Shown one piece after another: positions 10,731 through 19,950 of a stretch of 36,662 bases of DNA (its first letter is position 1; the number at the start of each line of letters is the position of its first letter). The notes under the pieces are model-generated. The model saw only the letters and a program-made list of their open reading frames with translations, did no database searches and was not told where the DNA came from. This DNA is from an uncultured Oleiphilus sp. (GTDB lineage Bacteria > Pseudomonadota > Gammaproteobacteria > Pseudomonadales > Oleiphilaceae). A program made the position numbers and the translations under genes. The stretch covers positions 1-36,662 of the forward strand of contig CAJWBJ010000035.1 of NCBI GenBank assembly GCA_913020495.1, written 5' to 3'.

Positions 10731-11510
10731 ATGTTTGAAGGTGTAAAAGAAGATATAAAGAGTGTGTTTGATCGTGACCCTGCTGCGAGGAATACCTTTG
10801 AAGTTCTTACTAATTACCCGGGTCTTCATGCTCTTTTATTTCATAGATTATCGCATATGTTATGGCAAAAAAAATTATTTTGGCTTGGGCGAACGCTTTC
10901 AACATTCAGTCGATGGTTAACGGGGATTGAGATTCATCCTGGCGCAAAAATAGGGCGTCGCTTTTTCATTGATCATGGTATGGGTGTTGTTATCGGTGAA
11001 ACTGCAATAATTGGGGATGACGTAACTTTGTACCAAGGTGTAACGCTTGGTGGTACAAGTTGGAATAAAGGAAAGCGACACCCAACACTTAAAAGTGGTG
11101 TAGTTGTTGGTGCGGGCGCGAAAGTATTGGGCCCATTTGAGGTTGGCGAGAATGCTAAGGTTGGCTCAAATGCAGTCGTAACAAAGGCTGTCCCTGCTGA
11201 AGCGACCGTTGTAGGAATACCTGGGCGAATTATTCTTAACACAGGCTTCGAAAAAGCTATGCCAAATGATGAAACTCGACAAAAAATGAAAGAAAATTTT
11301 GGCTTTGATGCTTATGGCTTAAGTGATGAGATGCCGGACCCTGTAGCTCGCTCAATAAGAAGTATGCTTGACCATATGCACTTAGTTGATGAGCGAATGA
11401 ATTCAATGTGCGGTGCAATAAAGAAATTAGATGCTACATTCAGTAAAGATGATGTTGAATCTATAAATGAAGATGAAATGGATTGCTTCAAACAAATTAA
11501 GAATACTTGA
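10731..11510 (+). CDS. cysE: Serine O-acetyltransferase
   Basis: CysE makes O-acetylserine from serine and acetyl-CoA, the committed step of cysteine synthesis. The 259-residue protein has the N-terminal helical region ([22 protein letters not shown]), followed by a left-handed beta helix of hexapeptide repeats from about residue 65: [24 protein letters not shown], then [16 protein letters not shown] with the catalytic His, and VVGIPGR. A charged tail follows. The AGG before ATG is well placed. It is transcribed in the same direction as trmJ and iscR; linkage of CysE, IscR and IscS puts cysteine synthesis beside cysteine desulfuration. Confidence 0.95.
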   Translation: MFEGVKEDIKSVFDRDPAARNTFEVLTNYPGLHALLFHRLSHMLWQKKLFWLGRTLSTFSRWLTGIEIHPGAKIGRRFFIDHGMGVVIGETAIIGDDVTLYQGVTLGGTSWNKGKRHPTLKSGVVVGAGAKVLGPFEVGENAKVGSNAVVTKAVPAEATVVGIPGRIILNTGFEKAMPNDETRQKMKENFGFDAYGLSDEMPDPVARSIRSMLDHMHLVDERMNSMCGAIKKLDATFSKDDVESINEDEMDCFKQIKNT

Positions 11511-11535
11511 TTAAAACACTTGGTTAATACATAAT
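11507..11535 (+). promoter_or_regulatory. Candidate iscR promoter overlapping a 13-nt tandem repeat
   Basis: TTGATT (11507-11512) and CATAAT (11530-11535) are separated by 17 bases. Two adjacent 13-base copies, ACTTGATTAAAAC (11505-11517) and ACTTGGTTAATAC (11518-11530), differing at two positions, fill the promoter. The expected transcription start is about 28 bases before iscR. The repeat could be an operator, for example for IscR autoregulation, but it does not match the classical type 1 IscR consensus. Confidence 0.45.
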
Positions 11536-11569
11536 TTTTGCATATTTAACATAAGAAGTAGCTTTATTT

Positions 11570-12040
11570 ATGCGATTAACAACGAAAGGGCGATATGCAG
11601 TAACTGCAATGCTTGATTTAGCATTGCATGATCAGTCAGGCCCTGTCTCTCTGGCGGATATATCTCTAAGACAAGGTATTTCGTTGTCTTATTTAGAGCA
11701 GCTATTTTCTAAACTTAGGAAGCAAAATCTAATAAATAGTATTAGAGGGCCTGGTGGCGGTTATCAGCTTCAGCAGCCTACTTGTGATATTTCTATTGCT
11801 GATATTATTGATGCTGTTAATGAGTCAATAGATACAACGCGTTGTCGAGATAAACGAGGGTGTCAGGACGGTGAAAAATGTCTGACACACCATTTATGGT
11901 CAGATCTAAGTAAACAAATACACTCCTTTTTAAGTGAAATAACGCTTGAGAGTTTAATGAGTAAGCGTGAAGTTCAGGCCACTTCAGCTAGACAAAATCG
12001 TACTACAGGCTTGATCTCTTCTCAGCTTTTAGATATTTAA
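11570..12040 (+). CDS. iscR: Fe-S cluster regulator IscR (Rrf2 family)
   Basis: IscR is a [2Fe-2S]-binding repressor/activator that senses Fe-S supply and controls isc, suf and other genes. The 156 residues have the Rrf2 winged helix ([40 protein letters not shown]). The ligands Cys92, Cys98, Cys104 and His107 occur at the same numbers and spacing as in E. coli, so it should bind a cluster. It is followed after 18 bases by an iscS-type gene, but iscU, iscA, hscBA and fdx do not follow. Confidence 0.95.
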   Translation: MRLTTKGRYAVTAMLDLALHDQSGPVSLADISLRQGISLSYLEQLFSKLRKQNLINSIRGPGGGYQLQQPTCDISIADIIDAVNESIDTTRCRDKRGCQDGEKCLTHHLWSDLSKQIHSFLSEITLESLMSKREVQATSARQNRTTGLISSQLLDI

Positions 12041-12058
12041 TGTCAAAGAACTTTCTTT

Positions 12059-13207
12059 ATGAAGAATAAATTAATTTACCTCGATTATGCAGCAACCACA
12101 CCTGTTGATCCTCGTGTTGCTGAAAAATTATCTCAGCACCTCACAATGGACGGAGTTTTTGCAAACCCTGCATCCCGCTCTCATATGTATGGTTGGCAGG
12201 CAGAAGCTGCGGTTGAGCATGCTCGAAAACAAGTGGCAAGCTTGTTAAATGCTGATACAAGAGAAATTGTATGGACTTCTGGTGCTACAGAGGCGAATAA
12301 CCTAGCGATTAAAGGGGTTGCCGAGGCTCGACAAGATCGTGGTAAGCATTTAATTACCTCACACTCCGAACATAAAGCAGTTATAGATTGTTTTAAATAT
12401 CTTGAAAGTAAGGGGTTTGAAGTGACTTGGTTAAACCCTGGTTCGAATGGTGAGGTGGTGTGTGAAGCGGTTCGTGCTGCTATCAGAGAAGATACTATTC
12501 TAGTTTCATTGATGCATGTTAATAATGAGACAGGTGCTATCAATGATGTGTATGAAATCGGACGTATCTTAAAACAAAAAGATATAATTTTTCACATCGA
12601 TGCAGCGCAAAGTGCAGGAAAGTTGCCGATAGATACCAAAACTTTAGATGCTGATTTAATATCTACTTGTGCGCATAAAATCTATGGGCCAAAAGGGGTT
12701 GGGGCTCTATACGTTCGAAGGCGTGACGGTTTTGTATTGCCGGCACAAATTCATGGTGGTGGTCATGAAAGAGGTATGCGTTCAGGTACGCTACCAACGC
12801 ATCAAATAGTTGCGATGGGTGAATCGTTTGAAATTGCTCAGGTGTGTATGAGTGATGAGCAGTCTGCGATATTCAAACTTAAGCAAATGTTCTTAGATAA
12901 GCTAATTGGTCAAGTTAATTTCAAGATAAACGGTGATGTTACGCGGAGTATTTCAGGGATTCTGAATCTGTCGTTTCCTGATAAAGACGGACAGACTTTA
13001 TTGTCTGCATTGCCTAAGTTAGCAATATCTTCCGGGTCAGCCTGCACATCAGCAACGATGTCCCCATCGCATGTTTTAAAATCAATGGGAGTGGGGGATG
13101 ATTGTGCGCTGGGTGCACTGCGCTTCTCGTTCGGAAGATTTACCACAGAAGAGGATGTTATATCCGCTGCAGATATGTTGAAGTCGGTTTTACATCGAAT
13201 GACTTAA
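12059..13207 (+). CDS. iscS: Cysteine desulfurase, IscS-type, lacking the C-terminal tail
   Basis: This PLP enzyme removes sulfur from cysteine as a persulfide for Fe-S clusters and thio-cofactors. It matches E. coli IscS closely (IYLDYAATTPVDPRVAEK, SGATEANNLAIKG, GGGHERGMRSGTLPTHQIV). Catalytic residues are present: His105, the PLP Lys207 in SAHKIYGPKG-like context (CAHKIYGPKG), and the persulfide Cys329 in SSGSACTSA. The protein stops at 382 residues, about 20 short of E. coli IscS (404): the tail that follows FTTEEDVISAADMLKSVLHR is absent. In E. coli that tail is needed for IscU binding. The normal downstream scaffold gene iscU is also missing. Supply of sulfur to tRNA thiolation or to another scaffold is therefore possible. 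Confidence 0.93.
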   Translation: MKNKLIYLDYAATTPVDPRVAEKLSQHLTMDGVFANPASRSHMYGWQAEAAVEHARKQVASLLNADTREIVWTSGATEANNLAIKGVAEARQDRGKHLITSHSEHKAVIDCFKYLESKGFEVTWLNPGSNGEVVCEAVRAAIREDTILVSLMHVNNETGAINDVYEIGRILKQKDIIFHIDAAQSAGKLPIDTKTLDADLISTCAHKIYGPKGVGALYVRRRDGFVLPAQIHGGGHERGMRSGTLPTHQIVAMGESFEIAQVCMSDEQSAIFKLKQMFLDKLIGQVNFKINGDVTRSISGILNLSFPDKDGQTLLSALPKLAISSGSACTSATMSPSHVLKSMGVGDDCALGALRFSFGRFTTEEDVISAADMLKSVLHRMT

Positions 13208-13330
13208 GTTTGTAGCTAGTGGTGATATGAAAATAACGGCTGATATTTACTTTCCTCTATATAATTCAAAGTATTTTAGCGCTAAATTGAATAGTTGGCG
13301 TGAAAGATGTCTTTCTGCTGCTTAGGCTAG

Positions 13331-13336
13331 TATAAT
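13331..13336 (+). promoter_or_regulatory. Probable -10 box of the ndk promoter
   Basis: A perfect TATAAT lies in the 216-base gap between iscS and ndk, 87 bases before the ndk start. The -35 region (around 13308-13313, TGTCTT) is weak. The gap otherwise shows no open reading frame of note and sits where iscU through fdx would normally be. Confidence 0.45.
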
Positions 13337-13423
13337 TTCGCCTCAAATTTTGAAGTGTTCGTTTCCTGTACTTTTTAGTATTTGGTAGGACGCATATTTA
13401 CTAATTTTTTGGAGAATATAACC

Positions 13424-13852
13424 ATGGCAGTAGAACGCACTCTTTCTATTATTAAACCCGATGCAGTTGCTAAAAACGTGATCGGAAAAATCTACAGCCG
13501 CTTTGAGTCAAAAGGCCTTCAAATCGTTGCATCAAAAATGCAGCAGTTATCAAAAGAAAAAGCTGAAGGTTTCTATGCTGAGCATAAAGAACGTCCTTTC
13601 TTTGGTGATTTGGTCGCGTTTATGACCTCTGGCCCAGTTGTTGTACAAACACTAGAAGGCGAAGATGCAATCGCTGTACATCGTGACCTTATGGGAGCAA
13701 CAAACCCTAAAGAAGCTGCTGAAGGTACTATTCGTGCAGACTTTGCTGAATCAATTGATGCAAATGCTGTTCATGGTTCAGATTCTCCTGAATCAGCTGC
13801 GCGTGAAATTGCATACTTCTTTTCTAATGAAGATCTTTGTTCTAGAAGCTAA
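13424..13852 (+). CDS. ndk: Nucleoside diphosphate kinase
   Basis: Ndk balances NTP pools by transferring phosphate from ATP to other NDPs through a phospho-histidine. The 142-residue length is normal. It starts [18 protein letters not shown] and has the family signature [12 protein letters not shown] with the catalytic His117, plus RDLMGATNP. The frame extends upstream to 13382, but homology and GGAG at 13411-13414 support ATG 13424. It has its own probable promoter and a strong terminator after it. Confidence 0.97.
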   Translation: MAVERTLSIIKPDAVAKNVIGKIYSRFESKGLQIVASKMQQLSKEKAEGFYAEHKERPFFGDLVAFMTSGPVVVQTLEGEDAIAVHRDLMGATNPKEAAEGTIRADFAESIDANAVHGSDSPESAAREIAYFFSNEDLCSRS

Positions 13853-13873
13853 GTTCTAAAAGCGTTATCAAAT

Positions 13874-13902
13874 AAAGCAGGTCTCCTAGGAACCTGCTTT
13901 TT
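13874..13902 (+). terminator. Rho-independent terminator after ndk
   Basis: Perfect nine-base arms AAAGCAGGT (13874-13882) and ACCTGCTTT (13892-13900) with a nine-base loop, followed by further T. It lies 22 bases after the ndk stop and 21 before rlmN. Confidence 0.88.
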
Positions 13903-13922
13903 GCATATTCAAGAGTACTGAA

Positions 13923-15035
13923 ATGGTTAAAGAAAACATCAAAATCAATTTGCTGGGCTTGTCTCGCGACAAGCTAATAAATTTCTTTGCTGAAATAGGT
14001 GAAAAGCCTTTTCGAGCAAAACAAATAATGCAATGGATACATCAGTATGGTGTTCATGATTTTGATGAAATGACTAATATAAGTAAAAGCTTAAGGGAAA
14101 AACTCAAAGGTATATCTAAGATTGAGGGGCCTGAGATTGTACTGCAAAACATCTCATCTGACGGTACTCGAAAATGGGTAATGAAAATGCCAGGGGGCAG
14201 CAGTATAGAAACTGTCCTGATTCCTGAAGGAGACCGTGGTACGCTTTGTATTTCTTCACAAATTGGGTGCGCCCTTGATTGTAGTTTCTGTTCTACCGGA
14301 AAGCAGGGTTTTAATCGAAACTTGAGTACTGAAGAAATTGTTGGGCAGATATGGAATGCCATCGCGTCGTTTGATAATTTGGACCGAGTTAAAGATCGAC
14401 CAGTTACTAATGTCGTTTTTATGGGAATGGGTGAGCCTTTACTTAATTTTGATAATGTAATGGACGCTATTAGCATAATGATGGATGATTTTGCGTATAG
14501 TATATCCAAAAAACGTCTAACAATTAGTACTGCTGGTGTTGTTCCTGCGATTGATAAAATGTGCGGACTCACTGATGCATCTATCGCTGTTTCACTCCAT
14601 GCACCTAATGATGAGTTAAGAAATCAGCTAGTCCCGGTAAATAAAAAATACCCGATTAAGGTACTCCTTGATTCGGTTCGTAATTATTTGGATCAACTTT
14701 CTGATAAGCGTAAAGCAACAATTGAATACACATTGATTGCAGGTATCAATGATCGGAAAATACATGCATCACAGTTAATTAATTTATTGAAAGATGTTCC
14801 GTGTAAAATTAACCTGATCCCGTTTAATCCTTTTCCAGGCTCAGGTTACAAAAAGCCATCTAATACAGAGGTTCGTTTTTTTCAAGACATGTTGATCAAT
14901 GCTGGTTATATTACGACAGTAAGAACAACGCGTGGCGACGATATCGATGCAGCTTGTGGTCAGCTTGTTGGAAAAGTAGAAGACCGTACACGTCGAAGTG
15001 CGCGTTATATTGAACTACAAGAATTAAAAAACTAA
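13923..15035 (+). CDS. rlmN: Dual-specificity 23S rRNA (A2503-C2)/tRNA (A37-C2) methyltransferase RlmN
   Basis: RlmN is a radical-SAM enzyme that adds a C2 methyl group to A2503 of 23S rRNA and A37 of some tRNAs. The 370-residue protein has the [4Fe-4S] motif CALDCSFC (Cys116, Cys120, Cys123). The two mechanistic cysteines are in place, Cys109 in GTLCISSQ and the C-terminal one in [20 protein letters not shown] and STAGVVPAI are also typical. It follows the ndk terminator by 21 bases and is the first gene of a long co-directional block. Confidence 0.95.
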   Translation: MVKENIKINLLGLSRDKLINFFAEIGEKPFRAKQIMQWIHQYGVHDFDEMTNISKSLREKLKGISKIEGPEIVLQNISSDGTRKWVMKMPGGSSIETVLIPEGDRGTLCISSQIGCALDCSFCSTGKQGFNRNLSTEEIVGQIWNAIASFDNLDRVKDRPVTNVVFMGMGEPLLNFDNVMDAISIMMDDFAYSISKKRLTISTAGVVPAIDKMCGLTDASIAVSLHAPNDELRNQLVPVNKKYPIKVLLDSVRNYLDQLSDKRKATIEYTLIAGINDRKIHASQLINLLKDVPCKINLIPFNPFPGSGYKKPSNTEVRFFQDMLINAGYITTVRTTRGDDIDAACGQLVGKVEDRTRRSARYIELQELKN

Positions 15036-15048
15036 ATTGATAATTAAT

Positions 15049-15846
15049 ATGAAACTCGCTCAAGCAACCCTACTGATTATAGTGTTCGTATTTACTTTAA
15101 ATGGATGCGTCACAACATCAAATAGTTCTTTATCAAAAAAAGCAGATCCTGTTGCAGCTGTAGAGCGTTATGTTCAGCTTGGGTTGGAGTACATTAAACG
15201 TGATGATTTATTTCGTGCACGTAAACATATTTTAAGAGCATTAGAGATTAATGAGGATAATGCACCTGCAAATGCCGCACTAGGTCTTATTTCTCATCAA
15301 GATGGAGAATTTAAGGAAGCAGAAACCTTGTTTCTTAAAGCTTTATCTCTGGATGAAACTTTTACTCGTGGTAGAACTTATTATGGCGCCTTTTTGTTTT
15401 CACAGCAGCGTTTTCAAGAATCATTAGCTCAATTTGAACTTGCTTCAAAAGACCCCGGCTACATAGGGCGGGCTCAAATATTTACGAATATTGCACTTTG
15501 TAATATTAAATTAGAAAATTATGACGATGCGCTTACAGCTTATGATAAAACTTTGAGACTTGATCGCTCGAATGGTCGCGCACTTTCAGGTATTACTGAG
15601 TTATTAATTCAACAAAAGAACTACCAGCGCGGCCAACAATATTATAATCGTTTGGTTCGTTTAATACGGCAGCAGGGACTCCAACATTCAGCACAAAGTC
15701 TCTGGCTTGGCATTCGAATTGCTGACTATTTTCAAAGTGAAGAACAAAAGGCTAGTCTGGTTATGTTATTAGAGAACCTATACCCAGACTCAAATGAATA
15801 TGCACAATACTTAAAGCGTGAACAAGCGAGAAATACAGATGCCTGA
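15049..15846 (+). CDS. pilW: Type IV pilus biogenesis lipoprotein PilW/PilF, TPR repeats
   Basis: PilW (PilF in Pseudomonas) is an outer-membrane lipoprotein required for assembly of the PilQ secretin of type IV pili. The 265-residue product has a lipoprotein signal with lipobox LNGC (Cys20), then several TPR units between about 40 and 200 (YVQLGLEYIKRDDLFRARKH, ALGLISHQDGEFKEAE, NIALCNIKLENYDDAL). The rlmN-pilW-rodZ-ispG order is the usual context for this gene. A TTG at 15037 is an alternative start, but ATG 15049 gives a normal signal peptide. Neither has a strong ribosome site. The gene overlaps rodZ. Confidence 0.88.
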   Translation: MKLAQATLLIIVFVFTLNGCVTTSNSSLSKKADPVAAVERYVQLGLEYIKRDDLFRARKHILRALEINEDNAPANAALGLISHQDGEFKEAETLFLKALSLDETFTRGRTYYGAFLFSQQRFQESLAQFELASKDPGYIGRAQIFTNIALCNIKLENYDDALTAYDKTLRLDRSNGRALSGITELLIQQKNYQRGQQYYNRLVRLIRQQGLQHSAQSLWLGIRIADYFQSEEQKASLVMLLENLYPDSNEYAQYLKREQARNTDA

Positions 15847-16825
15847 GTCTTCACAAGACTTATCTAATGCTTCAATATCTGACAAAGATACAAATGAGAA
15901 TCCTGGGTTTGTTGCAGACCCAACAATTGATTCTCATCCCGGTCGTATATTGCGTGCAGCTAGGGATGAACTGAACTATTCAGCTGAACAAATAGCTCAA
16001 GAATTGCACTTAAGGCCTTCTGTTGTGTTAGCAATGGAGGAGGAACAATATACTGAGTTTAGTAGTGATGTGTTCTTAAAAGGGTATTTTCGCTCATATT
16101 GTCGCTTAGTTAACCTCCATGAGGAGCGCATGGTTGAGTTGCTGGATGTTCAACTTAAACTCCGCCAAAAAGATTATGATGATGCAGAGTTAGTTTTAAA
16201 AAAAGGTAGGCAGTTCAAAAAGCGAAAGAAAGCACTATTAGCTTTAATACTTGTTTTGGTTATTTTAGGGGCTTCAGCTTTTATACTTAGTATATTTTAT
16301 CAAGAGTCTGCGCCCATTTCGAAGCCTGTTCCATCCTTAAATACGTCAACAGAGTCTGCAGATGACTTTTCTCCAAATAATATAAAAGCGCCAGAATCTG
16401 ATCTTTCATTTAAAAAACCAAAGAACCTCTCATCTACCGAAGCTACAATACCTTTGGAAAGCGAAGCTGCTTTAGAAGTTGCCAAAAAGAAAATCACGGT
16501 AAGTGAGCCAAAGAAGAATGAGATTGAAGAAAAACTTGAAATTAGTGATGTTTCAACTGTGTCTCAAATGTCGGCAGAACCGTCCATGTTTGAAGCAACT
16601 TTTTCAGGTGACTGTTGGTTTAAATTTGTTGATGCAAATCAAAAAACTATATTTGCTGCTTTAAAACATGCAGGCGATCATGTTTCATACTCAGGGCTTG
16701 CCCCTTTTAAAGTTGTATTAGGTGATGCTTCAAAAGTAAATTTAACATTTGAAGGGAAATCAATAAATTTACGTTCTCATACGGCAAGAAATGGCCGAGC
16801 ACAATTAACTCTCCGAAAAGGCTAA
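15839..16825 (+). CDS. rodZ: Cytoskeletal protein RodZ
   Basis: RodZ links the MreB cytoskeleton to the cell-wall elongation machinery. The 328 residues are arranged as expected: a cytoplasmic helix-turn-helix (about 34-97, [34 protein letters not shown]), a basic stretch, one transmembrane segment (about 131-154), a low-complexity Ser/Glu/Lys-rich periplasmic linker, and the C-terminal DUF4115 beta domain ([27 protein letters not shown]). ATG 15839 overlaps the end of pilW by eight bases. A GTG at 15818 in the same frame would overlap further and is less likely. ispG follows after ten bases. Confidence 0.92.
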   Translation: MPESSQDLSNASISDKDTNENPGFVADPTIDSHPGRILRAARDELNYSAEQIAQELHLRPSVVLAMEEEQYTEFSSDVFLKGYFRSYCRLVNLHEERMVELLDVQLKLRQKDYDDAELVLKKGRQFKKRKKALLALILVLVILGASAFILSIFYQESAPISKPVPSLNTSTESADDFSPNNIKAPESDLSFKKPKNLSSTEATIPLESEAALEVAKKKITVSEPKKNEIEEKLEISDVSTVSQMSAEPSMFEATFSGDCWFKFVDANQKTIFAALKHAGDHVSYSGLAPFKVVLGDASKVNLTFEGKSINLRSHTARNGRAQLTLRKG

Positions 16826-16835
16826 GGTAGAAAGT

Positions 16836-17948
16836 ATGAAGTTTGAATCACCGATTGTGCGCCGTAAGTCAAAGAAAATTTGGGTTGGTGATGTGGCTGT
16901 TGGCGGAGATGCTCCTATAGCAGTTCAAAGCATGACAAACACAGACACGCTTGATGTTGACGCTACTGTAGCCCAAATTAATGAATTACAGACTGCTGGC
17001 GCGGATATTGTTCGCGTTTCGATACCCTCTTTAGAGGCAGCAGAAAGCTTTAAATTAATTAAGCTGAAAACGAGTATTCCCTTAGTCGCAGATATTCATT
17101 TTGACTATAAAATTGCTCTGAAGGTAGCTGAGTATGGTGTAGATTGCTTACGTATAAATCCCGGAAATATCGGTAAAGAAGAAAGAATTAAGGCCGTTAT
17201 AGATTGCGCAAAGAAATATAATATACCAATCCGAATAGGTGTTAATGCTGGTTCGCTTGAAAAAGACATCCAAAGAAAATACGGTGAACCTACGCCAGAT
17301 GCACTAGTAGAATCGGCAATGCGTCATGTTGAAATATTGCGCAGATACGATTTTGACAACTTCAAAGTAAGTCTTAAAGCCTCAGACGTTTTTATGACTG
17401 TGGCTGCTTACAGAATTATCGCAGATCAAATAGAACAACCTATACATTTGGGCATTACCGAAGCGGGCGGGCTTAGAGCCGGCGCGGTTAAATCTTCTGT
17501 TGGTTTAGGGATGCTTTTAATGGATGGCATTGGCGACACTATTCGTGTTTCACTTGCTGCAAATCCTGTTGAAGAAATTAAAGTCGGTTTTGATATATTA
17601 AAGAGTCTTAGAATTCGAGCAAAAGGCATAAATTTCATAGCTTGTCCTAGCTGCTCGCGTCAAAATTTTGATGTTGTTCAAACAATGAATGATCTGGAAG
17701 AACGTTTAGAGAATGTAACAACTGCCTTAGATGTTGCAATCATTGGTTGTGTTGTCAATGGTCCTGGTGAAGCGCGTGAAGTAGATCTTGGTCTTACCGG
17801 AGGGTCTCCTAATAACTTATTATATTTAGACGGCAAACCTCATCATAAGGTCAATAATGACAACTTAGTTGACGAACTTGAAAAAAGCATTCGTGAGCAG
17901 GTTAGACTGAAAGAAATTGAACAAGAAAAACTGATTGTTAAATCCTGA
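16836..17948 (+). CDS. ispG: 4-hydroxy-3-methylbut-2-en-1-yl diphosphate synthase (flavodoxin)
   Basis: IspG is the [4Fe-4S] enzyme of the MEP isoprenoid pathway that converts MEcPP to HMBPP. The 370-residue protein shows [20 protein letters not shown] at the start, [19 protein letters not shown], the TIM-barrel body, and the cluster cysteines in [11 protein letters not shown] and [13 protein letters not shown] near the C-terminus. Its length and single-domain form match the gammaproteobacterial enzyme (E. coli 372). It sits between rodZ and hisS as in most gammaproteobacteria. Its need for Fe-S clusters is notable given the reduced isc locus upstream. Confidence 0.97.
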   Translation: MKFESPIVRRKSKKIWVGDVAVGGDAPIAVQSMTNTDTLDVDATVAQINELQTAGADIVRVSIPSLEAAESFKLIKLKTSIPLVADIHFDYKIALKVAEYGVDCLRINPGNIGKEERIKAVIDCAKKYNIPIRIGVNAGSLEKDIQRKYGEPTPDALVESAMRHVEILRRYDFDNFKVSLKASDVFMTVAAYRIIADQIEQPIHLGITEAGGLRAGAVKSSVGLGMLLMDGIGDTIRVSLAANPVEEIKVGFDILKSLRIRAKGINFIACPSCSRQNFDVVQTMNDLEERLENVTTALDVAIIGCVVNGPGEAREVDLGLTGGSPNNLLYLDGKPHHKVNNDNLVDELEKSIREQVRLKEIEQEKLIVKS

Positions 17949-18000
17949 CTATAAAAACACTTATGCAGAATAAAATTTACAATTAATAAGGAATATTTTT

Positions 18001-19275
18001 TTGGCAAAAATCCAAGCAATTCGTGGTATGAATGACTTATTGCCGCAACAGTCACCTGTTTGGCAATATTTTGAAAATCATGTCAAAAAAGTTTTATCAC
18101 TTTATGGCTACAATGAAATTCGTATGCCTGTTGTTGAGAAGACTGAGCTGTTTAAGCGCTCTATTGGTGAAGTAACTGATATTGTCGAAAAAGAAATGTA
18201 CACATTTGATGACCGTAATGGCGATAGTTTAACACTGCGTCCGGAAGGGACTGCGTGTTGTGTTAGAGCAGCTGAACAGCATGGTTTGCTTTATAATCAG
18301 ACTCAAAAACTCTGGTATGCTGGCCCAATGTTTCGTTATGAGCGGCCCCAGAAGGGGCGTTATCGTCAGTTTCATCAAATTGGTGTCGAATGTTTTGGTT
18401 TTAAAGGCCCTGATATAGATGCTGAATTAATTATGATGACAGCACGCCTTTGGAAAAACTTGGGTTTAATGGATTATGTGTGTTTAGAAATAAATACCTT
18501 GGGTTTACCTGAGGAGCGTCTAGCCTTTAAGAATGAATTAGTACGATATTTAGTGCAATTTGAATCAGAACTTGATGAAGATAGTAAGCGTCGTTTAACG
18601 AGTAATCCTCTCAGAATTTTAGATAGTAAAAATCTGAGAACTCAAGAGATTCTCGATGGTGCACCGAAGTTATCAGATTTTCTTCAAGAAGAATCAAGAG
18701 GTGATTTTGAAAACTTATTATCACTTTTGGATTTTGCAGAAATTCCTTATAAGGTTAACACTCGATTAGTTCGTGGTTTGGATTATTATTCCAAAACAGT
18801 CTTTGAATGGGTTACCGATGCATTGGGAGCACAAGGTACTGTATGTGCTGGCGGACGCTATGATGGTTTGGTCGCACAAATGGGCGGCAAATCAACACCT
18901 GGTGTTGGTTTTGCTATGGGCGTTGAGCGTTTAGTTCTCATGCTGGAAGAGTTATCCTTGATACCTTCAGAAGTACATCAGCAGGTAGATGTGTATGTTG
19001 TTGCTGCAGGCGAGGGAACTTTGCAAAAAGCTTTTAAATTATCAGAAGAGCTTCGGGATGCTGGTGGCTATAAAGTATTGCAAAATACTGGCGGTGGTAG
19101 CTTCAAAAGCCAGATGAAAAAAGCAGATAAATCAGGCGCAAAAATAGCCTTAATACTCGGTGAGCAAGAAGTTCAAGATAATACAGTTGTCATCAAACCT
19201 TTGTTCGGCGATGCTAAGCAAGTCAGTATTCAGCATATTGACCTTATAAATGAATTAAATAATTTTTTACAATAG
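18001..19275 (+). CDS. hisS: Histidyl-tRNA synthetase
   Basis: HisS is the class II synthetase charging tRNA-His. The 424-residue length is standard. Visible signatures: [16 protein letters not shown] at the N-terminus, motif 2 around [16 protein letters not shown], the His-specific [15 protein letters not shown], and motif 3 [11 protein letters not shown], followed by the C-terminal anticodon-binding domain. The start is TTG 18001 with AAGGA (17988-17992) eight bases upstream; this gives the expected AKIQAIRGM beginning. Confidence 0.96.
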   Translation: MAKIQAIRGMNDLLPQQSPVWQYFENHVKKVLSLYGYNEIRMPVVEKTELFKRSIGEVTDIVEKEMYTFDDRNGDSLTLRPEGTACCVRAAEQHGLLYNQTQKLWYAGPMFRYERPQKGRYRQFHQIGVECFGFKGPDIDAELIMMTARLWKNLGLMDYVCLEINTLGLPEERLAFKNELVRYLVQFESELDEDSKRRLTSNPLRILDSKNLRTQEILDGAPKLSDFLQEESRGDFENLLSLLDFAEIPYKVNTRLVRGLDYYSKTVFEWVTDALGAQGTVCAGGRYDGLVAQMGGKSTPGVGFAMGVERLVLMLEELSLIPSEVHQQVDVYVVAAGEGTLQKAFKLSEELRDAGGYKVLQNTGGGSFKSQMKKADKSGAKIALILGEQEVQDNTVVIKPLFGDAKQVSIQHIDLINELNNFLQ

Positions 19276-19292
19276 TGTAACAGGAGTAAAAC

Positions 19293-19949
19293 GTGAGCGA
19301 CTACAGCACAGAAGAAGAACAAATTGCCGCAATAAAGAACTGGTGGAAAAATAATGGTAGTTCATTATTAGTTGGTGTCGGTGTGGCGCTGATTATCGTA
19401 TTTGGTTGGAAAGCTTACCAAAGTAGCGTTGTTCAAGATAAAACTGAAGCCTCAGTGCTTTATCAACAGCTGATTACTGCAGCCACAGCAAACGATTTTA
19501 ATGAAGAAGAGGGGTCAACGGTTAACTATTTGGCAAAGGAACTTAAAAGTAAATTTACAAGTTCAGAATACGCCATTTATGCTGCTATGTTTATAGCTAA
19601 AGAAAGCATAGCAGATAGTAATTTTGAGCAAGCAAAAAAAGAATTAAATTGGATTATTTCCAATACTGATGATCTACGTCTTATTCATATTGCTAACGGG
19701 CGTATTGCTAGAATTCTATCTATTGAAGGCGATAACGATTCAGCCTTAAAACTACTTGTTGCAACTGATCCAGCTTTTGAAGCGAGTTATCAGGAAATAA
19801 TTGGCGATATACATAAGCGTTCAAATGATCAGCAAGCAGCTATTGAGGCTTATACTAAAGCTTACAAGTTAGTGAAAAGTACACCTCAAGCTCTACCTTT
19901 ACTTGCCGTTAAATTGTCAAACTTGGGTATTGATCCTGAAACTCTTTAA
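19293..19949 (+). CDS. yfgM: YfgM/ancillary SecYEG translocon subunit
   Basis: YfgM is an inner-membrane protein with a periplasmic TPR-like domain that associates with the SecYEG translocon and the chaperone PpiD. The 218 residues begin with the conserved cytoplasmic stretch STEEEQIAAIKNWWKNNG, followed by one transmembrane segment (about 23-40) and helical repeats ending near VKLSNLGI. GTG 19293 is preceded by CAGGAG at ideal spacing. It lies between hisS and bamB, its usual place, and ends one base before the bamB start. Confidence 0.9.
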   Translation: MSDYSTEEEQIAAIKNWWKNNGSSLLVGVGVALIIVFGWKAYQSSVVQDKTEASVLYQQLITAATANDFNEEEGSTVNYLAKELKSKFTSSEYAIYAAMFIAKESIADSNFEQAKKELNWIISNTDDLRLIHIANGRIARILSIEGDNDSALKLLVATDPAFEASYQEIIGDIHKRSNDQQAAIEAYTKAYKLVKSTPQALPLLAVKLSNLGIDPETL

Positions 19950-19950
19950 T

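Noticed and set aside
11536..11569. Classical type 1 IscR binding site before iscR
   Set aside because: No match to the known partly palindromic consensus was found; only the tandem repeat slightly upstream stands out.
12430..12450. GGTTCGAAT resembling a tRNA T-loop
   Set aside because: It lies inside the iscS coding sequence and no cloverleaf can be drawn around it.
13208..13423. Remnant of iscU or a frameshifted IscS tail between iscS and ndk
   Set aside because: Reading the first part of the gap past the iscS stop gave nothing resembling the IscS tail, and no IscU motif was noticed in the rest, so no pseudogene is called.
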